From an uncultured Bacteroidales bacterium (GTDB taxonomy: Bacteria > Bacteroidota > Bacteroidia > Bacteroidales > UBA932), in the NCBI GenBank assembly GCA_949296645.1, contig CASFPH010000024.1, positions 1 to 32,929 of the forward strand: 32,929 nt of DNA. Direction: 5' to 3'. The notes beneath the pieces are model-generated. The model was not told the DNA's origin, made no database searches, and saw only the letters and a list, made by a program, of their open reading frames with translations. The position numbers and the translations under genes are program-made. Below are positions 17,079 through 26,236 of this stretch, piece by piece; position 1 is the stretch's first letter; every line of letters starts with the position of its first letter.

Positions 17079-17894
17079 ATGGAAATTAATATGGGAAACG
17101 GATTCAATTCTTATCTTGCAAAGACTTCTCTTGCAGAGAATACAGTCTCTTCGTATGTTTGGACTGTAAATTATTTTCTGACACATTATGGAGAAGTGAA
17201 CAGAAGGAACCTTCTGGCTTACAAAATGTATCTGATAGAAAATTTCAAGCCGCAGACAGTCAATCTGCGGCTTCACGGTATTAACAAGTATCTGGAATTC
17301 ATAAGTAAAAAAGATCTGAAGGTCAAGTTTGTAAAGGTACAGCAGAAGAATTTTCTCGAAAATGTCATAAGTGACGCGGATTACAGGTTCCTGAAATCCA
17401 GCCTCAAGTCGGACGGATATTATGAATGGTATTTTGTGATATGGTTCATGGCAGCTACAGGTGCACGCGTAAGCGAACTGTTGAGCATAAAGGTCGAACA
17501 TGTTCTTGCCGGTCATATAGATCTTTACAGCAAGGGCGGAAAAATACGCCGCCTTTACATACCTTTGCTCCTCAGGACAGAGGCTGCGGCCTGGCTGGAA
17601 TCGGAAAACATAACTTCAGGATACATGTTCCTGAACCGCTTCGGCAAGCCTATGACTTCCAGGGGTATAGCCCAGCAACTCAAACTGTTTGCCGATAAAT
17701 ACGGGTTGAACCGGAATGTGGTTTATCCTCATTCGTTCCGTCACCGTTTTGCCAAAAATTTTCTTGAACGTTTCAATGATATCTCTCTTCTGGCGGATCT
17801 GATGGGGCATGAAAGTATTGAAACAACGCGAATATATCTTCGCAGAACTTCATATGAACAGCAGAAAATAGTAGATAGTGTGGTAGATTGGTAG
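17079..17894 (+). CDS. Tyrosine recombinase (site-specific integrase/invertase)
   Basis: The 271-aa protein has an N-terminal SAM-like core-binding domain (NSYLAKTSLAENTVSSYVWT) and a catalytic domain with all key residues: Arg130 (TGARVSELL), Lys155 (GGKIRR), His218 and Arg221 (HSFRHRF), His244 (LMGHESIETT) and nucleophile Tyr253 (RIYLRRT). It is short, like the stand-alone invertases of Bacteroidales rather than long element integrases. It lies 42 bp upstream of a SusC gene on the same strand. Similar recombinases in Bacteroides control DNA inversions at surface-protein loci, so a role in switching the neighbouring SusC is plausible but inferred. A second ATG at 17091 is possible as start. 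Confidence 0.92.
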   Translation: MEINMGNGFNSYLAKTSLAENTVSSYVWTVNYFLTHYGEVNRRNLLAYKMYLIENFKPQTVNLRLHGINKYLEFISKKDLKVKFVKVQQKNFLENVISDADYRFLKSSLKSDGYYEWYFVIWFMAATGARVSELLSIKVEHVLAGHIDLYSKGGKIRRLYIPLLLRTEAAAWLESENITSGYMFLNRFGKPMTSRGIAQQLKLFADKYGLNRNVVYPHSFRHRFAKNFLERFNDISLLADLMGHESIETTRIYLRRTSYEQQKIVDSVVDW

Positions 17895-17936
17895 AGATCT
17901 TCCGATAATACGAATTATGTAACCAAATATCCACTT

Positions 17937-20900
17937 ATGAACAAACTGAAATTATCTGGCGGTTGCGGCCTCCGCGACGGGGATTTGTGTGCCCGACGGT
18001 TAAACGGCAACAAACTAAAAGTTCTTTTATTATCAATTCTTCTTATTTCTGCCCCGGCTTTCAATCTTTCGGCAGAAACTTCAAATTCAGCATCAGTTTC
18101 AATTCAGGATGACAAGACGGTAGTTTGCAGCGGTACGGTTGTAGACGATGCTGATCTTCCATTACCTGGAGTGAACGTAGCGGTCAAGGGACATCCTACA
18201 TTGGGAACCACAACAGACATAGATGGTAAATTTACTGTGAAGGTTCCTGATGACAAGGCTATCCTCGTATTCACTTTCATAGGAATGAAAACCCAGGAAG
18301 TGAGAATCCAGAGAACAAGCAAAATGGTCGTAAGACTGGAACCGGATGCAATAATGATGGAAGAAGCCGTCATCACAGGTATCTATACCCGTAAGGCGGA
18401 AAGCTTCACCGGTTCGGTCAGCACTTATCGCGTCGATGACCTGAAAATGATAGGAAACCAGAACGTGCTTCAGTCATTCAAGACCCTCGACCCGGCCCTG
18501 ATTTTCAATGAAAACGTACTGTCAGGTTCAAACCCTAACGCGCAGTGGGATGTCAATGTCCGCGGAAATACGAGTATCGTAGGGCTGGAACAGGAGTACG
18601 AAACGGATCCTAACCAGCCTCTTTTCATCCTCGACGGATTCGAAACCACGTTGCAGACAATCAGCGACCTCAGTATGGACCGTGTACAGAGTATCACCAT
18701 CCTGAAAGATGCCGCGTCAACAGCCATCTACGGTTCAAAGGCTGCAAACGGTGTCATAGTTGTCGAAACAAAGAGACCTGAACCGGGAAAACTCCAGTTC
18801 AGTTACAACGGCAACATGCAGATCGGCTGGGCAGACCTTAGCGACTACAATCTCATGAACTCGACGGAAAAACTGCAGTTCGAGAAACTTGCAGGTTATT
18901 ACGGAGATCTTGATGAAAACGGGGAAGTTATCGACGAGTACAACCGTTCACTGTACTATGAGCGCCTCAAATCAGCCAAACAGGGACTCAATACATACTG
19001 GATGAACGAGCCTCTGAGAGTAGCCATAACTCACGGACATACGCTTTTCGCTGAAGGCGGTGACTCGGCATTCAGATACGGTATAGGTTTCTCGTATAAA
19101 AGCACCGAAGGTGTGATGAAAGGTTCCGACCGTGATGCAATAAACGGTAACATAAGACTTATGTACAGACTTAACAATCTGTCGTTCATGAACCAGACCA
19201 GCATCGACTATGTAGATGCAAGCAATGAAATAGTAAGTTTCAGCCAGTTCTCAAGAGCAAATCCATTCTATATGAAAAGAAATGAGGACGGTGAAATAGA
19301 AAAGATCCTTGATACATATTCCGAACTCGGAGGTGATGTAAACGTATACAACCCTCTGTGGGATTTCAACCAGAACAGTTTCAAGGTAAACGATGCTCTC
19401 TCATTCACAAACAACTTCCAGGTTGAATGGAAAATAATTGAAGAACTGCGACTCAGAGGTAAATTCGGTATAGTTACCGGACGTTCCCAGAACGAAAGTT
19501 TCATTTCTCCTAATTCCAGTTCATTTACCGATACGGATCCTCTTAAACGCGGATCGTATAACCGTACCGACGGTATAAATACATCTTACGACGGCAGCAT
19601 CGACCTTACATACGGAAAGGTTATCAAGAAACACACCATCAACCTCATCGCCGGTATGCAGGTTACCCAAAGTGCAAACCAGTCATATGCATGGGGAGTC
19701 CAGGGTTACATTACCGACCAGTACTTCAACCCTAACTTCTCAAGCGGATATCCTGAAGGAGGAAGACCGTCTTCATCAATCAGCAAGGCACGTTCTGCCA
19801 GCTACTATATAAACGGAAACTACTCGTACGACAACAGGTATCTTCTCGATCTCAACTACCGTATGGACGGTTCTTCAGTCTACGGAGTCAGCAATCCGTT
19901 CGTAGGCACATGGTCATTCGGTCTTGGATGGAACATACACAATGAAAAATGGTTCCAGACTCAGGATGTGATGAATTACCTGAAACTCAGATACTCCATG
20001 GGTAACCCTGGTAACCAGAATTTCGATGCGAAACTGGCGTCCAGCGTGTACAACTATTCTTCAACCTACCAGAATCCTTTCGGAACCGCAGCAATAATTT
20101 CAAGATGGGGTAACAACAATCTGGAATGGCAGAGAACCCTTGACATGAATGCCGGTATCGACATGGAATTCTTCGACAGAAGACTCAGATTCAATGCCGA
20201 CTACTTCATCAAGAGGACAGACCCTATGCTCCTCAGAATATCGCAGCCTACATCTACAGGTACTTCAACAGTGCCTATGAATATCGGTGCTACCAGAAAT
20301 GAAGGTTTCACCCTCGTAGCAAACTACAATATCATCAGGAATCAGAATTTGAGCTGGGCCATAAACGCTAACCTCAGAAACATCAGGACAACCTATTACA
20401 ACATAGGTGACATGCTTGAAAAATTCAATGAGGAAGGACGAGGCAACCAGACTCTTACCCGCTATTATGACGGTGCAAGTACAACAGCACTCTGGGCAGT
20501 CAGATCGGCAGGTATCGACCCGATGACAGGTAACGAAGTATTCATAAAGAAAGACGGTTCATATACGTTCGAATGGGATTCAGCAGACGAAGTGGTAGTC
20601 GGAGACAGTACCCCTACTGTTGAAGGTATATTGGGAACTTCATTGTACTGGAGAGGATTCTCGATGAACGTGAACTTCCGTTACCGCCTCGGAGGACAGA
20701 CAATGCTCAGCACACTGTTCAACAAAGTTGAGAATATTTCATACGCATCACTGCACTACAACCAGGACAAGAGAGCCCTGTATGACAGATGGCAGAAACC
20801 TGGAGATATTGCGAAATACAAACGTATATCGAGCACTGAACTGACGAACATGTCAGACCGATTCATCGCAGACGAAAACACACTCTCATGCGAATCCATA

Positions 20901-21074
20901 TCGATAGGATACGAGACTTCGACAGCCAACTGGGTAAAGGCAATAGGCGCATCTTCTTTCAATATCCGTCTATATGCAAATGAACTGTTCAGGTTCTCTA
21001 CCGTAAAGGAAGAAAGAGGTATTGACTATCCTTTCCAGCGTTCTATATCACTGTCACTCGGAGTACGTTTCTAA
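17937..21074 (+). CDS. SusC-family TonB-dependent receptor without STN domain
   Basis: The 1045-aa protein has an unusual charged and cysteine-containing N-terminus (GGCGLRDGDLCARR, residues 8-21) before the hydrophobic signal core (KVLLLSILLISAPAF). It continues with a carboxypeptidase-regulatory-like domain (about 60-135, CSGTVVDDADLPLPGVNVAV), the plug (EAVITGIYTRKAESFTGSV, QPLFILDGFETT) and a C-terminal barrel ending SLSLGVRF. It is about 150 residues shorter than the first SusC, mainly because it lacks the STN domain, so it should not signal through FecR. It is first of a four-gene unit with SusD and two lipoproteins. Its 5' end is unusually GC-rich for the region and may contain a recombination site. 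Confidence 0.94.
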   Translation: MNKLKLSGGCGLRDGDLCARRLNGNKLKVLLLSILLISAPAFNLSAETSNSASVSIQDDKTVVCSGTVVDDADLPLPGVNVAVKGHPTLGTTTDIDGKFTVKVPDDKAILVFTFIGMKTQEVRIQRTSKMVVRLEPDAIMMEEAVITGIYTRKAESFTGSVSTYRVDDLKMIGNQNVLQSFKTLDPALIFNENVLSGSNPNAQWDVNVRGNTSIVGLEQEYETDPNQPLFILDGFETTLQTISDLSMDRVQSITILKDAASTAIYGSKAANGVIVVETKRPEPGKLQFSYNGNMQIGWADLSDYNLMNSTEKLQFEKLAGYYGDLDENGEVIDEYNRSLYYERLKSAKQGLNTYWMNEPLRVAITHGHTLFAEGGDSAFRYGIGFSYKSTEGVMKGSDRDAINGNIRLMYRLNNLSFMNQTSIDYVDASNEIVSFSQFSRANPFYMKRNEDGEIEKILDTYSELGGDVNVYNPLWDFNQNSFKVNDALSFTNNFQVEWKIIEELRLRGKFGIVTGRSQNESFISPNSSSFTDTDPLKRGSYNRTDGINTSYDGSIDLTYGKVIKKHTINLIAGMQVTQSANQSYAWGVQGYITDQYFNPNFSSGYPEGGRPSSSISKARSASYYINGNYSYDNRYLLDLNYRMDGSSVYGVSNPFVGTWSFGLGWNIHNEKWFQTQDVMNYLKLRYSMGNPGNQNFDAKLASSVYNYSSTYQNPFGTAAIISRWGNNNLEWQRTLDMNAGIDMEFFDRRLRFNADYFIKRTDPMLLRISQPTSTGTSTVPMNIGATRNEGFTLVANYNIIRNQNLSWAINANLRNIRTTYYNIGDMLEKFNEEGRGNQTLTRYYDGASTTALWAVRSAGIDPMTGNEVFIKKDGSYTFEWDSADEVVVGDSTPTVEGILGTSLYWRGFSMNVNFRYRLGGQTMLSTLFNKVENISYASLHYNQDKRALYDRWQKPGDIAKYKRISSTELTNMSDRFIADENTLSCESISIGYETSTANWVKAIGASSFNIRLYANELFRFSTVKEERGIDYPFQRSISLSLGVRF

Positions 21075-21091
21075 CATAAAAACAGAATAAC

Positions 21092-22597
21092 ATGAAATTC
21101 AATAGAATAGCAACATTATTTATCTCCGCACTGCTGATAACATCTTCCGCGTCATCTTGTGCTAAATGGCTGAATGTAGAAATGGAAGACAGCATCATGG
21201 AGAACACACTCTTCAAGACGAATGAAGGGTTCATGACCGCCCTGAACGGCGTGTACTCCGAAATGAACGGAACCTACGCCGGAGCGCTGAGTATGGGAAT
21301 GATTGATATAATGGCCCAGTACTATAGCGTAAAAGGCAATGCACAGCATAAATACTATATGTATGCCAATTACGATTACAGCCAGGAAAGCTTTGACTCG
21401 ACATCCGGAAGCATATGGACAAATCTGTACTTCCTGATAGCGAACCTCAACGTCATCCTTGAACATTGCGATGCGGAAAACAGTGCAATAACTGCGAAAT
21501 ATTATCCGTTTGTAAAAGGAGAAGCCCTTGCTCTCCGTGCGATGTTCCATTTCGATCTGCTCAGGCTTTACGGTCCTATCTACGGTCCGGATACCGAAAA
21601 TACGCTCGTGATGCCTTACCAGGCCACTACCTCCAAGGAAATCCAACCGCTTGAATCCGCAAAGTCTATTCTTGACAATGTAATCAACGACCTGCTGGAA
21701 GCTGAAAAACTGCTTAAGGATGTGGACCCGATAATAACAGAAGGCGTTCTACACTCAGCAGGTGATGAAAATGAAGGAAACAACTTCAGATACAGACAGT
21801 ACAGGATGAACTACTATGCTATCCAGCTGATGCTTGCAAGGGCATACCAGTGGCAGGGCAACAAAACCGAAGCCTACAACAGAGCCCACAATGTGTTGAC
21901 AGCCATAGAAGTGGAAGATCCTGAAAAGACCGCTGTTTTCAGATTCTCGACAAAAGACGAAATCGTTGCTGGAAACGACAGAGTATTCGGTCCGGAAGTA
22001 ATGTTCTCCCTCTACAATATGAAGAGAGTTTCGAACTACAACTCTTTCTTCAATTCAAATGTTGAAATTCTGAACAGACTTACCTTCATAGGAAGCTCTA
22101 TTTCTCCTTCGGACCAGAATTCAAAGATTTCATCCTTCTATGATGATATGAACGACGTAAGAAGGTCAATGTGGAGTGTAACTACTGAAACTGCAGCAGG
22201 AGAAGAAGACAGTGAAGGATCACTCAGTTTCGTAAAATATGAAGACATCACCACCGCACAGTCCCGCTACATGGTACCTCTTATGAGAATTTCGGAAGTA
22301 TATCTCATACTTGCCGAATGTACGGGCAATACTGAGGAAGCCTATGGTTATCTTAATACATTAAGAAACAACAGAGGCTGTACACATTTCGAAGACAATG
22401 ACCCTGCCGTACTGCAGACAAGGCTTACAAATGAATTCGCAAGGGAAGTAATAGGAGAAGGACAGCTCTTCTATCATTACAAGAGACTTGCCATGGAAGA
22501 GATAGCTGCCGGAGACAAGGCCAGTGGAACTACAAGCATGACATTGTCTAACTATGTACTGCCTATGCCAAAAGTTGAAGCGGACAAACGTAAATAA
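21092..22597 (+). CDS. SusD/RagB-family outer-membrane lipoprotein
   Basis: The 501-aa protein has a lipoprotein signal ending in SASSC, then KWLNVEMEDSIMENTLFKT and the SusD helices (FVKGEALALRAMFHFDLLRLYG, written here as the span about residues 145-167; later YLILAECTGNTEEAYGYL). It lies 17 bp after the second SusC and should cap that transporter. The C-terminus LSNYVLPMPKVE is the usual SusD ending. The ligand is unknown. Confidence 0.95.
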   Translation: MKFNRIATLFISALLITSSASSCAKWLNVEMEDSIMENTLFKTNEGFMTALNGVYSEMNGTYAGALSMGMIDIMAQYYSVKGNAQHKYYMYANYDYSQESFDSTSGSIWTNLYFLIANLNVILEHCDAENSAITAKYYPFVKGEALALRAMFHFDLLRLYGPIYGPDTENTLVMPYQATTSKEIQPLESAKSILDNVINDLLEAEKLLKDVDPIITEGVLHSAGDENEGNNFRYRQYRMNYYAIQLMLARAYQWQGNKTEAYNRAHNVLTAIEVEDPEKTAVFRFSTKDEIVAGNDRVFGPEVMFSLYNMKRVSNYNSFFNSNVEILNRLTFIGSSISPSDQNSKISSFYDDMNDVRRSMWSVTTETAAGEEDSEGSLSFVKYEDITTAQSRYMVPLMRISEVYLILAECTGNTEEAYGYLNTLRNNRGCTHFEDNDPAVLQTRLTNEFAREVIGEGQLFYHYKRLAMEEIAAGDKASGTTSMTLSNYVLPMPKVEADKRK

Positions 22598-22609
22598 ACA
22601 GCAATCGAT

Positions 22610-23446
22610 ATGAAAAAATTAATATACGGCATATTTGCCATCTCCATGCTGACAGCGTTGGCAGGGTGCGAAAAAGAAATAAAAACATACGATGGAGTCG
22701 AAGGGCTTTATTTCGATGTACAATGGGGTGCCGCTCACGGTAACTACACTCTGTGGGCACATCAGATATATACTCCTCTTGAATTCGGAAAGTATGCGGC
22801 AACTGACAGCACCGTCCAGGTGAAAGTCATGGCTGTCGGAGAAACAAAGGACTACGACAGACCTTTCACAGTGGTAATAAATCAGGAAAATACAAAGGCT
22901 GAACTGGGCAAAGATTACAATGAATTCGACGGAAACGGAGTAATAAAGGCCGGAGAGACCTGCGGATACGTATATCTGACGGTAAACAGAACAGAAAAGA
23001 TGAAGACGGATACCGTAAGGATATGTCTCCAGCTTCTGGAAAACGAATATTTCGAACTTCCGTTCACATCATTCGGTGACGTACCTGGCCGCTGGCCGGA
23101 TATACAGACACAGTATATGGAAGATACCGACCCACGTTTCCACAATATCTTTGCAACCGACATTCTTTCAAAGCCGGAAAAATGGTGGGGTGGAGAAACA
23201 GGAGGCGGTACATGGGGCAAATGGACTGCCAAGAAATTCCAGCTCATGATGGATCTTACAAACACTACTGCAGAAGATTACACTACAGAAAAAATGCCGC
23301 TTGCAAGGGCAACCGTCATAAAGGATGCTGTTCTGGAATATCTCAATGAACAGATGAAGAATGGAACTCCTGTTCTGGAAGATGACGAAACATACATGTG
23401 GATGAATGGTGCAACCTGGGAAGAAGGAAGCGGACCTAACAATTAA
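22610..23446 (+). CDS. DUF4843-like surface lipoprotein
   Basis: The 278-aa protein has a lipoprotein signal (SMLTALAGC) and mainly beta-rich sequence afterwards. The pattern of TYDGVEGLYFDVQW, DYDRPFTVVINQENTKAE and a C-terminal region with KWTAKKFQLMMDL matches what I remember of DUF4843 proteins that follow SusC/SusD pairs together with a PKD-like lipoprotein. It starts 12 bp after SusD, so it belongs to the same transcript. It probably helps bind the substrate at the cell surface; function is otherwise unknown. Confidence 0.8.
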   Translation: MKKLIYGIFAISMLTALAGCEKEIKTYDGVEGLYFDVQWGAAHGNYTLWAHQIYTPLEFGKYAATDSTVQVKVMAVGETKDYDRPFTVVINQENTKAELGKDYNEFDGNGVIKAGETCGYVYLTVNRTEKMKTDTVRICLQLLENEYFELPFTSFGDVPGRWPDIQTQYMEDTDPRFHNIFATDILSKPEKWWGGETGGGTWGKWTAKKFQLMMDLTNTTAEDYTTEKMPLARATVIKDAVLEYLNEQMKNGTPVLEDDETYMWMNGATWEEGSGPNN

Positions 23447-23463
23447 TCAAAACAGAAATCGAT

Positions 23464-25008
23464 ATGAAAAGAATATTTACAATAGCATCGCTTGGCATTG
23501 TGTTTCTTACTTTGTCATGCGTAAAAGACAAAGGTTCCTATGACCTCAAGGAGATAAACGAAATCGAAATCACCGGAGTCGAAAATGAGGAAGGCTATAA
23601 CGCAATATCGTATGTTGACAGACTTGCAATCACTCCCGAAATCAAAGGTACACTTGACGGCGCGATTGAAGGCGACAAACTCGGCAACTATGAATTCAAA
23701 TGGTATGTAAAGGATGCGGACCTGCTTGCTCCAAAGAGAACTGTTATAGGCACGGAAAAGGATCTTGATTATCTTGTAGAACTCGATCCAGGCACATACA
23801 CGCTGTACTATAGTGTAAAGGACAAGAATACCGAACTTGAATGGATATCAGCAGCATCATTGAACGTTGCCACATCATTTACTACAGGATTCCTGCTGCT
23901 CGGTGAAGAGTCCGACGGCAGAATACGTATGGACATGATTGCCATGCCTGCAGGCAAGGACACGACCGTTGCTAAGAGGGTATTCGACAATGAACTCGGT
24001 CTTAAGGGCGCTGAAAACCTGATTTTTACAGGACGTCACTACAGAAGTCAGAATCTGTTCCTTATAACCGGAGACGGTACTCACAACCTTACCTCCGGCG
24101 GTTCATTCGAGCTTTATGATGAAGCTGGTCCCCAGTTCTTCACCACTTTGGATGTAAAACGTCCTATAAAAATAAAAATGCTTTTACCGCTGCCTTACAG
24201 AACCTCATCGAACAGCGGAAGCAGCAGAGGTTTCATAACCGAGGACGCCATATACTTCGCAAGCATCATTACAGGACAGTATATGAAAAACCCTATAAAC
24301 AGATATTCCGCTACATCAAAGGATCTGTTTATCCCGTTCCCTTGCATGTTCTACGACATAAAGGCATATAGCACTGCAGGACTTTTCTATGACATAACAA
24401 ACGAACAGTTCGTGACTCACGGCTCTTCTCTTGCATACTCGTCATATTGCAAAACACTCCAGGACGGAAACAATGATCCGTTCCCGTGGAACCAGAAACA
24501 GCTCGGACGTACACTCCTTTACGGGGAAAACCTGTTCGATACTTACAGGAGTTCAAGGGCCATAATGATCGACAAGGATGAAAACCTTACAATTTACGGA
24601 TTCCAGGCGTCAATGACTCCTACAAAACTGCTTTCTGTGGACATAGATTCGGAAATCGCGAAGGGAATAAGCAAGGACAGCAAGTTCGCATTCTATTCAA
24701 ACAACTTCATATTGCTTTACACCGTAGGAAGCCAGCTTTGGGGTTACAACTACAATCCTTCAGTCAATAGAGCAGTCATGCTGAAGGATTACGGCAAACC
24801 TATAACTTATCTTGCCTGTGAATACATTTCAGGTCAGAATGCCAACCACTTCATCATCGCAACCTATGATGAAGCTGCAAATGAAGCTGTGATCAGCAAA
24901 TTCGAAATGAACCCTGATGCCAACTCCATAGAAATAGCCGAAAGGGAAAGGGATGTATGGAAAACCGACATGAAAGTTGTTAAGGCGGAATTCAAGAGCG
25001 CTTATTAA
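23464..25008 (+). CDS. PKD-like-family surface lipoprotein
   Basis: The 514-aa protein has a lipoprotein signal (SLGIVFLTLSC) followed by KDKGSYDLKEINEIEI, the typical beginning of the PKD-like lipoproteins placed last in SusC/SusD/DUF4843 units. The N-terminal ~140 residues (KWYVKDADLL ... YTLYYSVKDKNT) resemble a PKD/Ig-like fold; the rest is beta-rich, possibly propeller-like. It starts 17 bp after its neighbour and is followed by a strong terminator, so it ends the operon. It is probably an accessory ligand-binding protein. Confidence 0.82.
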   Translation: MKRIFTIASLGIVFLTLSCVKDKGSYDLKEINEIEITGVENEEGYNAISYVDRLAITPEIKGTLDGAIEGDKLGNYEFKWYVKDADLLAPKRTVIGTEKDLDYLVELDPGTYTLYYSVKDKNTELEWISAASLNVATSFTTGFLLLGEESDGRIRMDMIAMPAGKDTTVAKRVFDNELGLKGAENLIFTGRHYRSQNLFLITGDGTHNLTSGGSFELYDEAGPQFFTTLDVKRPIKIKMLLPLPYRTSSNSGSSRGFITEDAIYFASIITGQYMKNPINRYSATSKDLFIPFPCMFYDIKAYSTAGLFYDITNEQFVTHGSSLAYSSYCKTLQDGNNDPFPWNQKQLGRTLLYGENLFDTYRSSRAIMIDKDENLTIYGFQASMTPTKLLSVDIDSEIAKGISKDSKFAFYSNNFILLYTVGSQLWGYNYNPSVNRAVMLKDYGKPITYLACEYISGQNANHFIIATYDEAANEAVISKFEMNPDANSIEIAERERDVWKTDMKVVKAEFKSAY

Positions 25009-25037
25009 GGGTTCAGAAATTCCCAGATAATATCAAG

Positions 25038-25071
25038 GCGGTGTGTCAATAATTTTGGCACACCGCTTTTT
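25038..25071 (+). terminator. Rho-independent terminator closing the second SusC/SusD operon
   Basis: GCGGTGTG (25038-25045) and CACACCGC (25059-25066) are perfect complements, followed by TTTTT. It lies 30 bp after the PKD-like gene. Confidence 0.9.
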
Positions 25072-25093
25072 AAATTTTAAGGGAAAAGATAAT

Positions 25094-25101
25094 TAACTTT
25101 G
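25094..25101 (+). promoter_or_regulatory. Candidate -7 promoter element for trpS
   Basis: TAACTTTG matches the Bacteroidota -7 consensus TAnnTTTG and lies 27 bp before the trpS ATG, just behind the upstream terminator. The -33 element is not clear. Confidence 0.45.
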
Positions 25102-25128
25102 AGGCCGGAAATTTAATGACAAAGGAAT

Positions 25129-26223
25129 ATGAAGAAAGAAAATATCATACTTACCGGGGACCGTCCTACAGGGAAACTACATATAGGACATTATGCAGGA
25201 TCCCTACGCAGGCGCGTGGAACTCCAGGATACAGGTGACTACAAGGACATGTTCATCTTCATTGCGGATGCCCAGGCCTTGACCGACAATATGGAAAATC
25301 CTGAAAAGGTACGCCAGAATGTAATAGAAGTGGCCCTCGATTATCTTGCATGTGGTCTGGATCCTATGAAAAGTACCATTTTCATACAATCCCAGATACC
25401 GGAACTATGCGAACTGTCTTTCTATTTCATGAATCTTGTAACAGTCTCACGCCTTCAAAGGAATCCGACGGTGAAAACCGAAATACAGATGCGTAATTTC
25501 GAAACGAGCATACCAGTAGGATTCTTCGCCTACCCTATCAGCCAGGCTGCCGATATTACCGCATTTAAGGCTACTACCGTGCCTGTTGGAGAAGACCAGG
25601 AACCTATGCTGGAGCAGGCAAGGGAAATCGTAAGACGTTTCAATTCAATATATGGGGAAACATTGGTCGAACCGGAAATATTGCTGCCTGACAATGCCGC
25701 ATGTCTTAGACTGCCGGGAACAGACGGCAAAAGCAAAATGAGCAAAAGCCTCGGCAATTGCATATATTTAAGCGATCCGGCTGATCAGGTCCAGAAAAAA
25801 ATACGGAGCATGTTCACCGATCCGGATCATCTTCATGTGCAGGATCCCGGGAAAGTGGAAGGCAACACCGTTTTCACATATCTGGATGCCTTTTGCCGTA
25901 ATGAACATTTCGGACACTATCTTCCTGAATATCAGAATCTGGATGAACTGAAAGCCCATTACATGCGTGGAGGACTCGGCGACATGAAAGTAAAGAATTT
26001 TCTCAATTCTGTCATGCAGGAAACGCTTGAGCCGATCCGTATGAGACGAAAAGAATACGAAAAGGATATTCCTGCCATATATGAAATGCTCAGGAAAGGT
26101 TGCGAAAAGGCAAGAGAAACAGCTGCCGCCACATTGGATGAAGTACGCCGTTCGATGAAAATAAATTATTTCAATGATGCGGAACTCATAGCTGAACAGA
26201 TTGAACGTTTCAGCAAAGAATAA
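25129..26223 (+). CDS. trpS: Tryptophan--tRNA ligase
   Basis: The 364-aa class I synthetase has [20 protein letters not shown] at its start (HIGH at 18-21), [11 protein letters not shown], and [10 protein letters not shown] with KMSKS at 203-207. It charges tRNA(Trp) in the cytoplasm. The GDRPTG form of the first motif and the length of about 360 are typical of the TrpS type found in Bacteroidota rather than the 330-aa enzyme of E. coli. It appears monocistronic: a terminator precedes it and the next gene is convergent. Confidence 0.95.
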   Translation: MKKENIILTGDRPTGKLHIGHYAGSLRRRVELQDTGDYKDMFIFIADAQALTDNMENPEKVRQNVIEVALDYLACGLDPMKSTIFIQSQIPELCELSFYFMNLVTVSRLQRNPTVKTEIQMRNFETSIPVGFFAYPISQAADITAFKATTVPVGEDQEPMLEQAREIVRRFNSIYGETLVEPEILLPDNAACLRLPGTDGKSKMSKSLGNCIYLSDPADQVQKKIRSMFTDPDHLHVQDPGKVEGNTVFTYLDAFCRNEHFGHYLPEYQNLDELKAHYMRGGLGDMKVKNFLNSVMQETLEPIRMRRKEYEKDIPAIYEMLRKGCEKARETAAATLDEVRRSMKINYFNDAELIAEQIERFSKE

Positions 26224-26236
26224 CAAATACCATATA

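Noticed and set aside
17079..17894. Recombinase as the integrase of the defence island
   Set aside because: It is more than 9 kb from the island edge, with an intact SusC/SusD locus between, and it abuts a SusC gene.
21152..21646. Minus-strand 164-codon frame inside the second SusD
   Set aside because: It is antisense to a well-supported gene and has no recognisable motifs.
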